From assembly GCF_002156705.1 (NCBI RefSeq), contig NZ_CP019893.1, positions 2,418,001 to 2,482,000 of the forward strand: 64,000 nt of DNA. The letters run 5' to 3'. This DNA comes from Natrarchaeobaculum aegyptiacum. GTDB lineage: Archaea; Halobacteriota; Halobacteria; Halobacteriales; Natrialbaceae. The first letter of the stretch is position 1, and every line of letters starts with the position of its first letter. Below are positions 42,135 to 49,560 of the stretch, piece by piece. Made by a program: the position numbers and the translations under genes. Below the pieces are notes generated by a model. It saw only the letters and a list, made by a program, of their open reading frames with translations. It had not been told where the DNA came from and made no database searches.

Positions 42135-43412
42135 ATGGAGATTACTGGAATTTACGCCACGCCCGGCTTCTCCGGGTTCTACTTCGACGACCAGCGCGCG
42201 ATCAAGCAGGGAGCCGAGCAGGATGGCTTCACCTACGAGGGCGACCCCGTCACCGACGGCTTCGACGAGATCCGTCAGGCCGGCGAATCGATCGTCGTCG
42301 AGGTCGAGCTCGCCGACGGCACCGTCCACCGCGGGGACTGTGCCGCAGTCCAGTACTCTGGTGCAGGCGGGCGTGACCCGCTGTTCACCGCCGAGGAATA
42401 CGTGCCCGTGATCGAAGGCCCCGTCGCCGACGAACTCGTCGGCCGCGACGCGACGACGTTCCTCGCGAACGCAGACGCCCTCGAGGAGATGGACGTCGAC
42501 GGGACCCGCCTGCACACTGCGATCCGCTACGGCGTCTCCCAGGCGCTGCTGGCCGCTTCGGCCCACGCCGAGGGGACGACGATGACCGACGTGATGGCCG
42601 ACGCACTCGGCACCGAACCGGCGACCGAACCCGTCCCGGTGTTCGGCCAGTCCGGCGACGACCGCTACGTCAACGCCGAGAAGATGTTCATCAAGGGCGT
42701 TCCCGTCCTCCCACACGCGCTCATCAACAGCGTCGAGAAGATCGGTGAAGACGGCGAAACGCTGGTCGAGTACGTGGAGTGGCTCACCGACCGCTCACAG
42801 GAACTCGGACCCGACGGCTACGAGCCACGATTCCACATCGACGTCTACGGCATGATCGGCGAGATCTTCGGTGCGCCGTACGACCGCGAGGAAGTGGTCG
42901 ACTACTTCGCCGCACTCGAGGAGGCCGCCGCGCCGTTCTCGATTCAGATCGAGGGACCGATGGACGTCGGCAACCGCGAGGACCAGATTGCGGCGATGGT
43001 CGAGCTGCGCGAGGGGCTGGCCGACGCCGGCGTGAACGTCGACATCGTCGCCGACGAGTGGTGTAACACCTTCGAGGACGTGCAGGCGTTCGTCGACGCC
43101 GAAGCCGCAGACCTCGTGCAGGTGAAGACGCCCGACCTCGGCGGCATCCACCGCAGCGGGCAGGCAGTCCGCTACTGCGAGGGGACCGACACCCGCGCGT
43201 ACCTCGGTGGCACCTGCAACGAGACGGACGCCTCCGCACGGGCCTGCGCGCACGTCGCACTCGCGACCAGCGCCGCACAGGTGCTCGCCAAGCCCGGCAT
43301 GGGCTTCGACGAGGGTTACATGATCGTCGAAAACGAGATGCGCCGAACCGTCGCGCGACGAGCGCGCGAACAGCAGCTATCCGACACCGACGAAATTACC
43401 GCAGATGACTGA
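42135..43412 (+). CDS. mal: Methylaspartate ammonia-lyase
   Basis: A 425-residue enolase-superfamily enzyme that removes ammonia from 3-methylaspartate to give mesaconate. Family features are TPGFSGFYFDDQRAIK at the N-terminus, FHIDVYGMIGEIFG, QIEGPMDVGNREDQ, ADEWCNTFEDVQ and the catalytic-Lys strand DLVQVKTPDLGGIHRSGQAVRYC; the metal-binding Asp/Glu residues are in the barrel strands DVYG, IEGP and ADEW. The ATG at 42135 starts 1 base after the glmE stop; upstream frame is out of family. It overlaps the hydratase gene by 8 bases, so translation is coupled. Confidence 0.95.
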   Translation: MEITGIYATPGFSGFYFDDQRAIKQGAEQDGFTYEGDPVTDGFDEIRQAGESIVVEVELADGTVHRGDCAAVQYSGAGGRDPLFTAEEYVPVIEGPVADELVGRDATTFLANADALEEMDVDGTRLHTAIRYGVSQALLAASAHAEGTTMTDVMADALGTEPATEPVPVFGQSGDDRYVNAEKMFIKGVPVLPHALINSVEKIGEDGETLVEYVEWLTDRSQELGPDGYEPRFHIDVYGMIGEIFGAPYDREEVVDYFAALEEAAAPFSIQIEGPMDVGNREDQIAAMVELREGLADAGVNVDIVADEWCNTFEDVQAFVDAEAADLVQVKTPDLGGIHRSGQAVRYCEGTDTRAYLGGTCNETDASARACAHVALATSAAQVLAKPGMGFDEGYMIVENEMRRTVARRAREQQLSDTDEITADD

Positions 43413-44466
43413 CTGGACCGATCCCGACACGTTCGCACAGGCACTCGAGTGCGTCGAGACGAAAGAGAAGGGCAACTGCTTCGAGGACTTCGAGGAGGGG
43501 GACGTCATCGAACACGACCCCGGGCTGACCCTCACGAAGTTCGGCAACGAACAGTGGATGAGCCAGACGCTCAACCACGACCCGGCCTACTGGCGGCCCG
43601 ACGTCGCCGCCGACCGCGGCTTCGACGAACCGCCGATCCACCCCGACTACCTCACCGCCGCGACGCTCGGCATCACCGTCGAGGACCTGAGCGAGAAGGG
43701 TGGGTACTTCCTCGGCCGGACCGACGTCCGCTTCGCGAAAGACGCCGTCTACCCGGGCACCGACATGTACGTCGAGAGCGAGGTCGTCAACACCGCCTCC
43801 TCGAGTTCCCGTCCACAGTACGGCATCGTCTCCTGGCGCACCCGCGCGAAGGACCTCGAGACCGACGACCTCCTGCTGTCCTACGAGCGGACGAACATGA
43901 TTCCGCGGCGGGAACCGCTCGAAACGGACGGCGGATCTGCAGCCACCGAGGAGGAAAGCGACGACGGCAGCCTCCCCGAAACGTTCGTCACTCCCGACGG
44001 TGGCTACTTCGAGGACTTCGTCGCCGCACTCGAGGCCGCCGAATCCGAGAACGCAGCGGTCGCCTACCGCCACGAACGCGGCCGTACCCAGGACGACGTC
44101 ACGGTCGCCCAGTTGCCGCTCGCGACGCTCAACACCGCCAAACAGCACCACAACGTCGACGTGATGGCCGACTCTCCCTCGGGCGACATCGTCACCTACG
44201 GCGACGTCACCCGTTCGACCGCACTGGGCCACGCCCGCTCGGACGAACGGACCTGGCGCGAGGTCGGCTTCGACGACGAATCGTTCCACACGTTCGTCAC
44301 CCCCGGCGACACTGTCTACGCGTTCACGCGCGTGCTCGAGGCAGACGACGAGGCCTCGAGCGACGAGGCCGGAACCGTCCGCTTCCAGCACATCGCGTTC
44401 AACCAGGACGACACTCCGGTCTACTCGGGGACACGAATCGCGGAGATTCGAAAGCGTTCTAACTAA
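43405..44466 (+). CDS. mch: Mesaconyl-CoA hydratase
   Basis: A 353-residue double hot-dog MaoC-type hydratase. The first half has FEDFEEGDVIEHDPGLTLT, PIHPDYLTAATLGITVEDLSEKGGYFLGRTDVRF and VYPGTDMYVESEVVN; the second half repeats the fold (DVMADSPSGDIVTYGDVTRSTALGH, FVTPGDTVYAFTRVLE). Each half thus has a D-H type active site region, one likely decayed. It adds water to mesaconyl-CoA to give beta-methylmalyl-CoA. It overlaps the ammonia-lyase gene by 8 bases; the lyase follows 72 bases later. Confidence 0.92.
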   Translation: MTDWTDPDTFAQALECVETKEKGNCFEDFEEGDVIEHDPGLTLTKFGNEQWMSQTLNHDPAYWRPDVAADRGFDEPPIHPDYLTAATLGITVEDLSEKGGYFLGRTDVRFAKDAVYPGTDMYVESEVVNTASSSSRPQYGIVSWRTRAKDLETDDLLLSYERTNMIPRREPLETDGGSAATEEESDDGSLPETFVTPDGGYFEDFVAALEAAESENAAVAYRHERGRTQDDVTVAQLPLATLNTAKQHHNVDVMADSPSGDIVTYGDVTRSTALGHARSDERTWREVGFDDESFHTFVTPGDTVYAFTRVLEADDEASSDEAGTVRFQHIAFNQDDTPVYSGTRIAEIRKRSN

Positions 44467-44538
44467 CACGATCGAACGTGACAAACGACTGCTGAACCAC
44501 AGGCAGCCACCGACATCAGACTTCACCAGACCATACAG

Positions 44539-45588
44539 ATGACAGACGACACCGACATCCGACTCTGCCGAACCTTCCAGACCGCACCGGCCGCCGTTCC
44601 CAAAGACGACTCGGCGAAGTACCTCCGCTCGGGCCTCGAGGCCGAGGGCTTTCAGGCACCCGACTGGCTCGTCCCCGACATGGAAGACGGGACTGCCCCG
44701 GACATGAAAGACGAAGGGCTCGAGAACACGATCGAACTGGTCCCCCAGTCCGACTTCCCCGGTGAGATCTGGCCCCGCGTCGAGTGGAGCTACGAGGACG
44801 AGTCGTTCCGCGAGCGCGGTCGCGAGCAGATCGACCGCCTCGTCGGCGAGATCGGCGACGAGATCGACGGCGTCGTCATCCCCAAGGTCGGCCGCCTCGC
44901 CGACGTCAAACGCGCCGCCGAAGCGGTTGCCGAAGCCGAGGCCGAACACGGCCAGCCCGACGGCTCGATCGGCATGTCGATCATCGTCGAGACCGGTCGT
45001 GCGCGGTCTGACCTGCGTGACATCGCCAAATTCGGCGCGGACTCACGGCTCACCGCACTCGTCTTCGGTCCTGTCGACTACGCCGCCGAACTCGGCGCTC
45101 GCGACCTCGGTGACGGCCGCCCACGCTGGGACGGCCTGCTCGAGCGTCTCTCGAACGAGGCCAGCGCCGGTGACCTGCTCTCGATCGGCGGCCCGTTCGA
45201 CGACCTGTTCAAGGAACGCGCCGGGCTGACCTACTACAACGCCGATGCCTACGCCGACCAGGTCGAACACGAAGCTCACCTCGGGCTGGACGGCTCCTGG
45301 TCACTGTACCCCAAACAGACGATCCAGGCGAACACCGTCCACATGCCCACGCCCGAGGAGTTAGAGCGCGACGTGAGCAAGATCGAGCGCTTCAACGAGG
45401 CCAAGCGCGAGGGCACCGGCGCCGTCACGCTCGACGGCCAGATGGTCGACGAAGCGACGTTCAAGGTCTTCCGCAACACCATCCTGCAGGTTCGGGCCAT
45501 CGACGAGACGCGGCCCCAACAGACCGAGGAGTACTACGACGCCGACTTGCTCGAGCGCGCTCGCGACCTCGAACTGTCCTATCGGTAA
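44539..45588 (+). CDS. HpcH/HpaI-family beta-methylmalyl-CoA lyase (CitE1-type)
   Basis: A 349-residue CitE-like aldolase. The metal-site motif is VPDMEDGTAPDMKDEGL, with EIWPRVEWSYED, GVVIPKVGRLADVKRA and GMSIIVETGRARSDLRDIA forming the barrel strands. It cleaves beta-methylmalyl-CoA to glyoxylate and propionyl-CoA, the step that makes glyoxylate in the methylaspartate cycle. A second CitE paralogue in haloarchaea acts as malyl-CoA thioesterase; position at the end of the mutase-mal-mch operon favours the lyase. It is 72 bases downstream of mch, with an AT-poor gap. Confidence 0.9.
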   Translation: MTDDTDIRLCRTFQTAPAAVPKDDSAKYLRSGLEAEGFQAPDWLVPDMEDGTAPDMKDEGLENTIELVPQSDFPGEIWPRVEWSYEDESFRERGREQIDRLVGEIGDEIDGVVIPKVGRLADVKRAAEAVAEAEAEHGQPDGSIGMSIIVETGRARSDLRDIAKFGADSRLTALVFGPVDYAAELGARDLGDGRPRWDGLLERLSNEASAGDLLSIGGPFDDLFKERAGLTYYNADAYADQVEHEAHLGLDGSWSLYPKQTIQANTVHMPTPEELERDVSKIERFNEAKREGTGAVTLDGQMVDEATFKVFRNTILQVRAIDETRPQQTEEYYDADLLERARDLELSYR

Positions 45589-45791
45589 GTCGCCGCGGAT
45601 CGACCGGCTCGCGTCCGTTTTCTATCGGACAGTAACCGCGAGTCAGGAATCGGTACCTCGCGGATCCCTCTCGGGAGACGGCCACGCTCGAGTGTCGAGG
45701 ACACGTCGTTGCAGCCTCGAGTACGCGAAGGAGACGGTGTTCTGGGTAGACAGCAGTAAAACAATAGTGGACGTCGAACGAATTGAAATCT

Positions 45792-46007
45792 ATGGCGTTT
45801 ACCACCGACGAGGAACCGAAGAGCGATCACGTGTTTATCGTAGAGATGGGGGCGCTCCTGTTACTGCCGCCGATCGTACTGGGGCTGGGTCTCGCTGCGG
45901 TAAGCGGCGTGGAAAACTTTCTGCCGGGGTTCGGGATCGGGGCAATCGTCGGCGTGGGTGCCGCTAAACTCAGGAACGAAATTCGCGGTGCCCGCACCGG
46001 ATCGTAG
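45792..46007 (+). CDS. Small two-helix membrane protein, unknown
   Basis: A 71-residue protein: a short polar start (MAFTTDEEPKSDHVFIVEM), a helix GALLLLPPIVLGLGLAAVSGV, and a Gly-rich second helix FGIGAIVGVGAAKL, then a basic tail. I do not recognise a family. A TTG codon three codons upstream could also start it, but the ATG at 45792 lies about 25-30 bases after an AT-rich AAAACAATAGT box. It lies just left of the IS605-type element and ends before its left hairpin. Confidence 0.6.
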   Translation: MAFTTDEEPKSDHVFIVEMGALLLLPPIVLGLGLAAVSGVENFLPGFGIGAIVGVGAAKLRNEIRGARTGS

Positions 46008-46400
46008 GCTTACGGCGACAGCCGGGTCGCTGTTGCGCGACGCGCAGCGTGCTCCCGGTTTCGCTACCGAGCGGATCCGGTTTCCGCATCTACAGGCGGA
46101 GCAGGCCGAGTGCCTCGGGGCTAGACCCCGAGGGTGAAGGCCGTAAGCCTCGCTAAACGTGTTCCGTTCGCACGATATACTGCTCAATCGTATCGGTCGA
46201 AACATCCCCTGCCGTCCCAACGTAGTACGATCCCTCCCAGAACCCACCGCTCCACAGATACTCCTCTAAGAACGGTTCGTGCTGTTCCCACATCTCCCGC
46301 GTCGTGATGCTCTTGACCGTTCGCACAATCTCGCTCGGTGCGTGCTTCGGGTGGGCTGACAGGAACAGGTGTACGTGGTCGGGGGAGATGTGGAGTCGTT

Positions 46401-46444
46401 CGAGAGACTTCGTCTCTCGTGATCACGAAAATCTTCGATTTTCG
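46401..46444. repeat. Double mini-hairpin insertion in tnpA, copy 1
   Basis: Two back-to-back hairpins: 46401-46419 is CGAGAGAC-TTC-GTCTCTCG and 46426-46444 is CGAAAATC-TTC-GATTTTCG, joined by TGATCA. On the minus strand both have a GAA loop closed by C-G, the pattern of extra-stable DNA mini-hairpins. They interrupt the transposase frame with TGA. Stem sequences differ between the two, so pairing rather than sequence is conserved. Confidence 0.8.
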
Positions 46445-46539
46445 GACGACGACAATATCTCATACCCGTACTCGTCACACACGTCGCGGAAACTCGCTTC
46501 CAGCGACTCCTCGATTGGTTCGAGAATCGCGTGGCGGTA

Positions 46540-46590
46540 CTAAGCGGGATCTTCGATCCCGCGAGGTACGCAAAGCTTCGCTTTGCTTGA
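46540..46590. repeat. Double mini-hairpin insertion in tnpA, copy 2
   Basis: A 51-base insertion. Hairpins are 46544-46562 GCGGGATC-TTC-GATCCCGC and 46570-46586 GCAAAGC-TTC-GCTTTGC, separated by seven bases. On the minus strand the second contains exactly GCGAAGC, the classic ultra-stable DNA hairpin. The insertion falls between the Lys and Tyr codons of a conserved transposase motif and brings a TAG stop. It has the same two-hairpin build as 46401-46444. Confidence 0.82.
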
Positions 46591-46751
46591 CTTCGGACAC
46601 CACACGAAGTGGTAGTTGACGTTGTACACCGTGTGGTTCGACCGCTTCTCGCCCACACCTACCAATACAACGACCAATCAGAAGTGTTCTTTGAGTTGAC
46701 TCATAGACTACCTCCAGTAAACTTTTAAGCGCGGAGGAACAAGGGGTAGAC

Positions 46752-46895
46752 GTGACGAAGCAACTCAAGGTATCCGACACCGTGTACGACAACCTTGACG
46801 AACTCAAGGACGAGGAGGGGCACACGAGTTTCGACAGCGTACTCCGCACGCTCCTCCTTCACTACCGTCACGTCCAACCCAACGACCAAGAATGA
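46752..46895 (+). CDS. Small ribbon-helix-helix (antitoxin VapB-like) protein of the IS element
   Basis: A 47-residue protein from a GTG start: TKQLKVSDTVYDNLDELK followed by GHTSFDSVLRTLLLHY. The beta strand KQLKVSD and two helices fit a MetJ/Arc-type ribbon-helix-helix DNA-binding fold, as in VapB-like antitoxins. Similar small ORFs precede TnpB in other haloarchaeal elements, as I recall. Its stop overlaps the TnpB start by 4 bases (ATGA), so it is translated with TnpB and may repress the element's promoter. A short AT-rich AACTTTTAAGC (46720-46730) lies about 25-30 bases upstream as TATA box. Confidence 0.75.
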   Translation: MTKQLKVSDTVYDNLDELKDEEGHTSFDSVLRTLLLHYRHVQPNDQE

Positions 46896-48169
46896 CCAAC
46901 GAACAGGTTCTCGTCAAAACACTGGACTTCCAACTCGACATCCAGAGTGACAACGAGGGCCTGTTGTACGACGCCTCACTTGAAGCCCGACGAGTGTACA
47001 ACGAAACCATCCGTCTCGCCAAGCAAGGCGTGGACTGGGACGACATCCCCGACCGAGTAGCCGACGACGCCGACCTCGTGAAGAACACGACTCAGCGCGT
47101 CGTTGCCAAAGCACTTGGCGCGATGGAGAACTACTACGAGTACGACGATTTCGGACTCCCGAGTCACACCAAGGACGGTGCGTACCCGCTTCGTGCGAAC
47201 TACGAGGAAGGGTACAACCTGTCGCTCACTGACGACGGTGACGTGTCGTTCCGCATCAGCGCGAAGCCCTACAAGCACGTCAAGGGTGTTCTCGAAGGCG
47301 ACGACGCCCACCTCGACGTTCTCAAAACCGCACTCGAAAGCGACGAGTGGAAGATTGGAACGGCGGAAGCTCTGTTCCACAACGACAACGCTGAGTTGCA
47401 CGTCAACGTCACCAACACCGAGCAGACCGTCCGAGACAAGCAGGACTCACGAACGGTCGTCGGTGTGGACGTGAACGAGGACAACGTAGCGTTGACCGCG
47501 CTCTCCAAGGGTGGCGTCGAGGACACGTTGGTTATCGACTTTCCCGAAATCAAGTTCGAGCGCCACCGCTACTTCACGATGCGGAAGCGCGTGCAAAACG
47601 CGGGGAAGCAGAGTATGCACGACACGCTAGAAGGACGTGAGGAACGGTTCGTCCGCGACAGACTCCACAAGGTGAGTCGTCACATCGTGGAGTGGAGCCG
47701 TCAGTTCGAGAAACCGTGTATCGTCTTTGAAGACCTCAAAGAGATGCGCGACAGTATCGACTACGGCACGCGGATGAACCGACGCTTGCACCACCTCCCG
47801 TTCCGCTTCCTTCAGTTCTATACGTCGTACAAGGCGTCGTTCGGAGGGATTCCGACTGGCTGGATTGACCCGTACAAGACGAGTCAACGGTGTCCGCTGT
47901 GCGGCCACGCCGAGCGAGCGAACCGCAACAAGAAGCGGTTCAAGTGTCGGTCGTGTGGGCATCAAGACCACAGCGACCGTGGTGCAAGCGTCAACATCGC
48001 CGTGAAAGGCATCGAGAAGCATCAGGACTGGAATGTGCCTGCTCTCAACAGCCTTCCTCAAGTGCGGAAGGTGCGACGGCAGGCATCGGGGGCCGTGGAC
48101 GCCCCGACCGTGACCCACGACGCCGTTCGAGGCTATCAGACCGATGGTATCGTGGGAGTGTCCGATTAA
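46892..48169 (+). CDS. tnpB: TnpB RNA-guided endonuclease (IS1341/IS605 type)
   Basis: A 425-residue TnpB, ancestor-type of Cas12. The split RuvC active site is complete: Asp193 in VVGVDVNEDNVAL, Glu280 in CIVFEDLKE, and Asp362 in HSDRGASVNIA. The zinc finger has four cysteines (CPLCGH, residues 334-337, and CRSCGH, 352-355). The N-terminal half holds the wedge/REC-type domain. TnpB uses an RNA copied from the element's right end to cut DNA at the donor site, keeping the element in the population. All catalytic residues are kept while TnpA is dead. It overlaps the preceding small ORF by 4 bases. Confidence 0.95.
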   Translation: MTNEQVLVKTLDFQLDIQSDNEGLLYDASLEARRVYNETIRLAKQGVDWDDIPDRVADDADLVKNTTQRVVAKALGAMENYYEYDDFGLPSHTKDGAYPLRANYEEGYNLSLTDDGDVSFRISAKPYKHVKGVLEGDDAHLDVLKTALESDEWKIGTAEALFHNDNAELHVNVTNTEQTVRDKQDSRTVVGVDVNEDNVALTALSKGGVEDTLVIDFPEIKFERHRYFTMRKRVQNAGKQSMHDTLEGREERFVRDRLHKVSRHIVEWSRQFEKPCIVFEDLKEMRDSIDYGTRMNRRLHHLPFRFLQFYTSYKASFGGIPTGWIDPYKTSQRCPLCGHAERANRNKKRFKCRSCGHQDHSDRGASVNIAVKGIEKHQDWNVPALNSLPQVRKVRRQASGAVDAPTVTHDAVRGYQTDGIVGVSD

Positions 48170-48202
48170 ACCACGGGAAGCCTCGGGGCTTGACCCCGAG
48201 GC
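48040..48202 (+). ncRNA. Predicted TnpB-associated guide RNA (omegaRNA/sotRNA) region
   Basis: In haloarchaeal and other TnpB elements a sense RNA overlaps the 3' end of tnpB and ends at the right end of the element, with the guide copied from the flank just beyond. Here the region from within the last tnpB codons to the hairpin GCCTCGGGG-CTTGA-CCCCGAGGC (48180-48202) is the candidate scaffold. The 5' end is a guess; only the position rule and the terminal hairpin support it. The guide would be the roughly 16-20 bases after the element's end. Confidence 0.4.
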
Positions 48203-48304
48203 GGTTCACCGGAGATACCGATCGAATCGTCGGCCGCGTTCGATTGCCGAGAAAAATAATTGATAAGGGTACCGGACTGTCACAGAGTTTGAGAGGGACG
48301 AATG

Positions 48305-48310
48305 TTATAA
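48305..48310 (+). promoter_or_regulatory. TATA box of the halocin-like gene
   Basis: TTATAA at 48305-48310, 30-35 bases before the ATG at 48340, consistent with a short or absent leader. The surrounding 100 bases are AT-rich compared with the window. Confidence 0.55.
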
Positions 48311-48339
48311 TGTTGATCTGATAGCTATTCAGTTTTTGT

Positions 48340-49269
48340 ATGTCCAATCAGAACGATAGGATTTCGCGCCGGAACGTACTACGAAAGAGCGTGATAGGGG
48401 CTGGTCTCGGCACCGTCGGTCTTGCACAGACGGCTGCCGCCTGGGAGGACACCGATCCGACAGAGATCAGAGACGTGCGAAAATCGGACGAGGTGCAGGC
48501 GATTCTCGACGAATTGGATTACAACGGTTCGATCGCCGCAAACGCGGTCGAAAAGCGAGTGGACAGCGATCTCCCGGCCGAAGAGGACGTAGCGATCACT
48601 ACGTACCGAGCCGAACTCGACGCCGGGACGCTCTATTACGTCGCGCTCGAAACCCCCATCGCGATCTTCAATTTCGATCGGGACGGAGCGGAACTTTCGA
48701 AGAGAGCACGGCAGCGAATCGACGAGCGATTCCACGGGCTGCCGACCGATTCGAACGTGAGTATCCACGCTCGCGACGGAACCGTCTCGGTCCGTCGAAC
48801 GGCGACGGAAGCCGAGCGGGAACGAGTCCTCTCTAAGATATCGAGCGACGAGCACGATAACGCGGTAGTAGTCGCCGAGTCCGGCCTCGACGGGTTCGTC
48901 GTCAACCTCGTCTACGCTGACGACGGCGAAGTCGAGTCCGTAGGCGTGTACACCGCAGTTCCGGAGACCGACGTCGCCCTCGAGACGGAGGCGCTCGACG
49001 AAGAGATCGATCTCACGGTCGAGTTCGTCGAAACGACGACGCTCGAGGACGAAATCCTTCCGCAAATGAACGGCTGTGGAGGGATTTGCTTAGACTGTGC
49101 GGAGTCGATCATTTTCGAGATACTCGGGCGCTGTCGATGGTGTACGTCGGTTTGTTACGTCGGAATGACGCCCCAGGGAGCGGTCGGGTGTATCGGATGC
49201 GTACTCCTCTTCTGTTCGTCGTTGTTGACGACGACGAACTGTGCGTTGTGCGCAGATTGCATCGATTGA
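48340..49269 (+). CDS. Halocin C8-like precursor (Tat-exported, 12-Cys C-terminal peptide)
   Basis: A 309-residue preproprotein. The N-terminus is a Tat signal (SRRNVLRKSVIGAGLGTVG, ending AAA). The middle (about residues 35-243) is a soluble acidic domain, at the position that in the halocin C8 precursor becomes the immunity protein HalI. The last 66 residues (244-309) hold 12 cysteines in a hydrophobic, Gly-rich segment (GCGGICLDCAES, CRWCTSVC, GCIGCVLLFC, NCALCADCID), like the 10-Cys microhalocin C8. The mature peptide would be cut off and secreted to kill related archaea, while the middle domain protects the producer. No separate processing or transport gene is adjacent. Its base composition is lower in GC than the neighbours, suggesting recent gain. 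Confidence 0.8.
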   Translation: MSNQNDRISRRNVLRKSVIGAGLGTVGLAQTAAAWEDTDPTEIRDVRKSDEVQAILDELDYNGSIAANAVEKRVDSDLPAEEDVAITTYRAELDAGTLYYVALETPIAIFNFDRDGAELSKRARQRIDERFHGLPTDSNVSIHARDGTVSVRRTATEAERERVLSKISSDEHDNAVVVAESGLDGFVVNLVYADDGEVESVGVYTAVPETDVALETEALDEEIDLTVEFVETTTLEDEILPQMNGCGGICLDCAESIIFEILGRCRWCTSVCYVGMTPQGAVGCIGCVLLFCSSLLTTTNCALCADCID

Positions 49270-49317
49270 GCGCGATACCAAAGCCCGGGGACGTTCCCAC
49301 CACCATAGCGGTGAGGA

Positions 49318-49360
49318 TGGGGTTTGAACCACGGTCGGAGCGAACTCCTCGCTGGTTCAA
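49318..49360. repeat. Palindromic element beside tRNA-Ser
   Basis: A nested inverted repeat: GTTTGAACCA (from about 49320) pairs with TGGTTCAAC about 25 bases later, and inside it GGAG and CTCC enclose a CGAA loop. It lies between the halocin-like gene and the tRNA and translates on the + strand into a spurious MGFEPRSERTPRW-type ORF. The GGAG-CGAA-CTCC core resembles the GAA-loop hairpins found in tnpA. Confidence 0.4.
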
Positions 49361-49429
49361 CTTCCACCGTCTCGTCTTCTCGCTCGCGATACGTCTCGCT
49401 CAGATCGTCGTGTGGTGCTCGTGAGAAGA

Positions 49430-49513
49430 CGGTGGGGAGGGGATTCGAACCCCTGAGGCTTGACAGCCACCTGCTCTCAAGGCAGGCGCGTTAGGCCGCT
49501 TCGCTACCCCACC
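49430..49513 (-). tRNA. tRNA-Ser (anticodon UGA)
   Basis: The minus-strand gene begins GGTGGGG (49513-49507), pairing with CCCCACC (49437-49431), then discriminator G at 49430, as expected for Ser. U8 and A9 follow the stem. The anticodon arm is CCTGC-CTTGAGA-GCAGG, so the anticodon is UGA (Ser, UCA codon). A long variable arm (TGGCTGTCAAGCCT, class II) and a T-arm AGGGG-TTCGAAT-CCCCT complete it. The CCA tail is not encoded. The length is 84 bases. Confidence 0.93.
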
Positions 49514-49560
49514 TCACCTCTCCCTACCCCGCCGTCTCAAAAAGGGTTATCGGTCTCGAG

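Larger units (their letters stand above)
46153..46656 (-). pseudogene. tnpA: IS200-type transposase TnpA, disrupted by two insertions
   Basis: Read leftward, it starts at a GTG near 46656 (GEKRSNHTVYNVNYHFVWCPK) and ends at TAG 46153-46155 (YYVGTAGDVSTDTIEQYIVRTEHV). The HUH motif is SPDHVHLFLS and the tyrosine helix is at the end (EQYIV). Two palindromic insertions break it: one after VWCPK (46540-46590), which adds an in-frame TAG, and one near YGYEILS (about 46397-46447), which adds an in-frame TGA. Removing both would restore a protein like other haloarchaeal IS200 transposases, CPK joining to YRHAILEP. Confidence 0.85.
46113..48202 (+). mobile_element. IS200/IS605-type element (tnpA decayed, tnpB intact)
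   Basis: A 2.1-kb element. The outer marks are two near-identical hairpins: CCTCGGGG-CTAGA-CCCCGAGG at 46113-46133 and CCTCGGGG-CTTGA-CCCCGAGG at 48181-48201, 8-base-pair stems of the kind that TnpA of this family reads at subterminal sites. Inside, TnpA reads left (broken) and TnpB reads right (intact), with a ribbon-helix-helix ORF before TnpB. The exact cut sites lie a few to tens of bases outside the hairpins and are not fixed here. With TnpA dead the element can only move with help from another copy. Confidence 0.85.

Noticed and set aside
46752-46895. Toxin-antitoxin pair based on the VapB-like ORF
   Set aside because: The gene overlapping it downstream is TnpB, not a PIN-domain toxin, and no toxin lies upstream.
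49315-49424. Small + strand ORF beginning MGFEPRSERTP
   Set aside because: It is made by the palindromic repeat next to the tRNA; there is no promoter and no fold, and such GFEP ORFs often arise near tRNA-like repeats.
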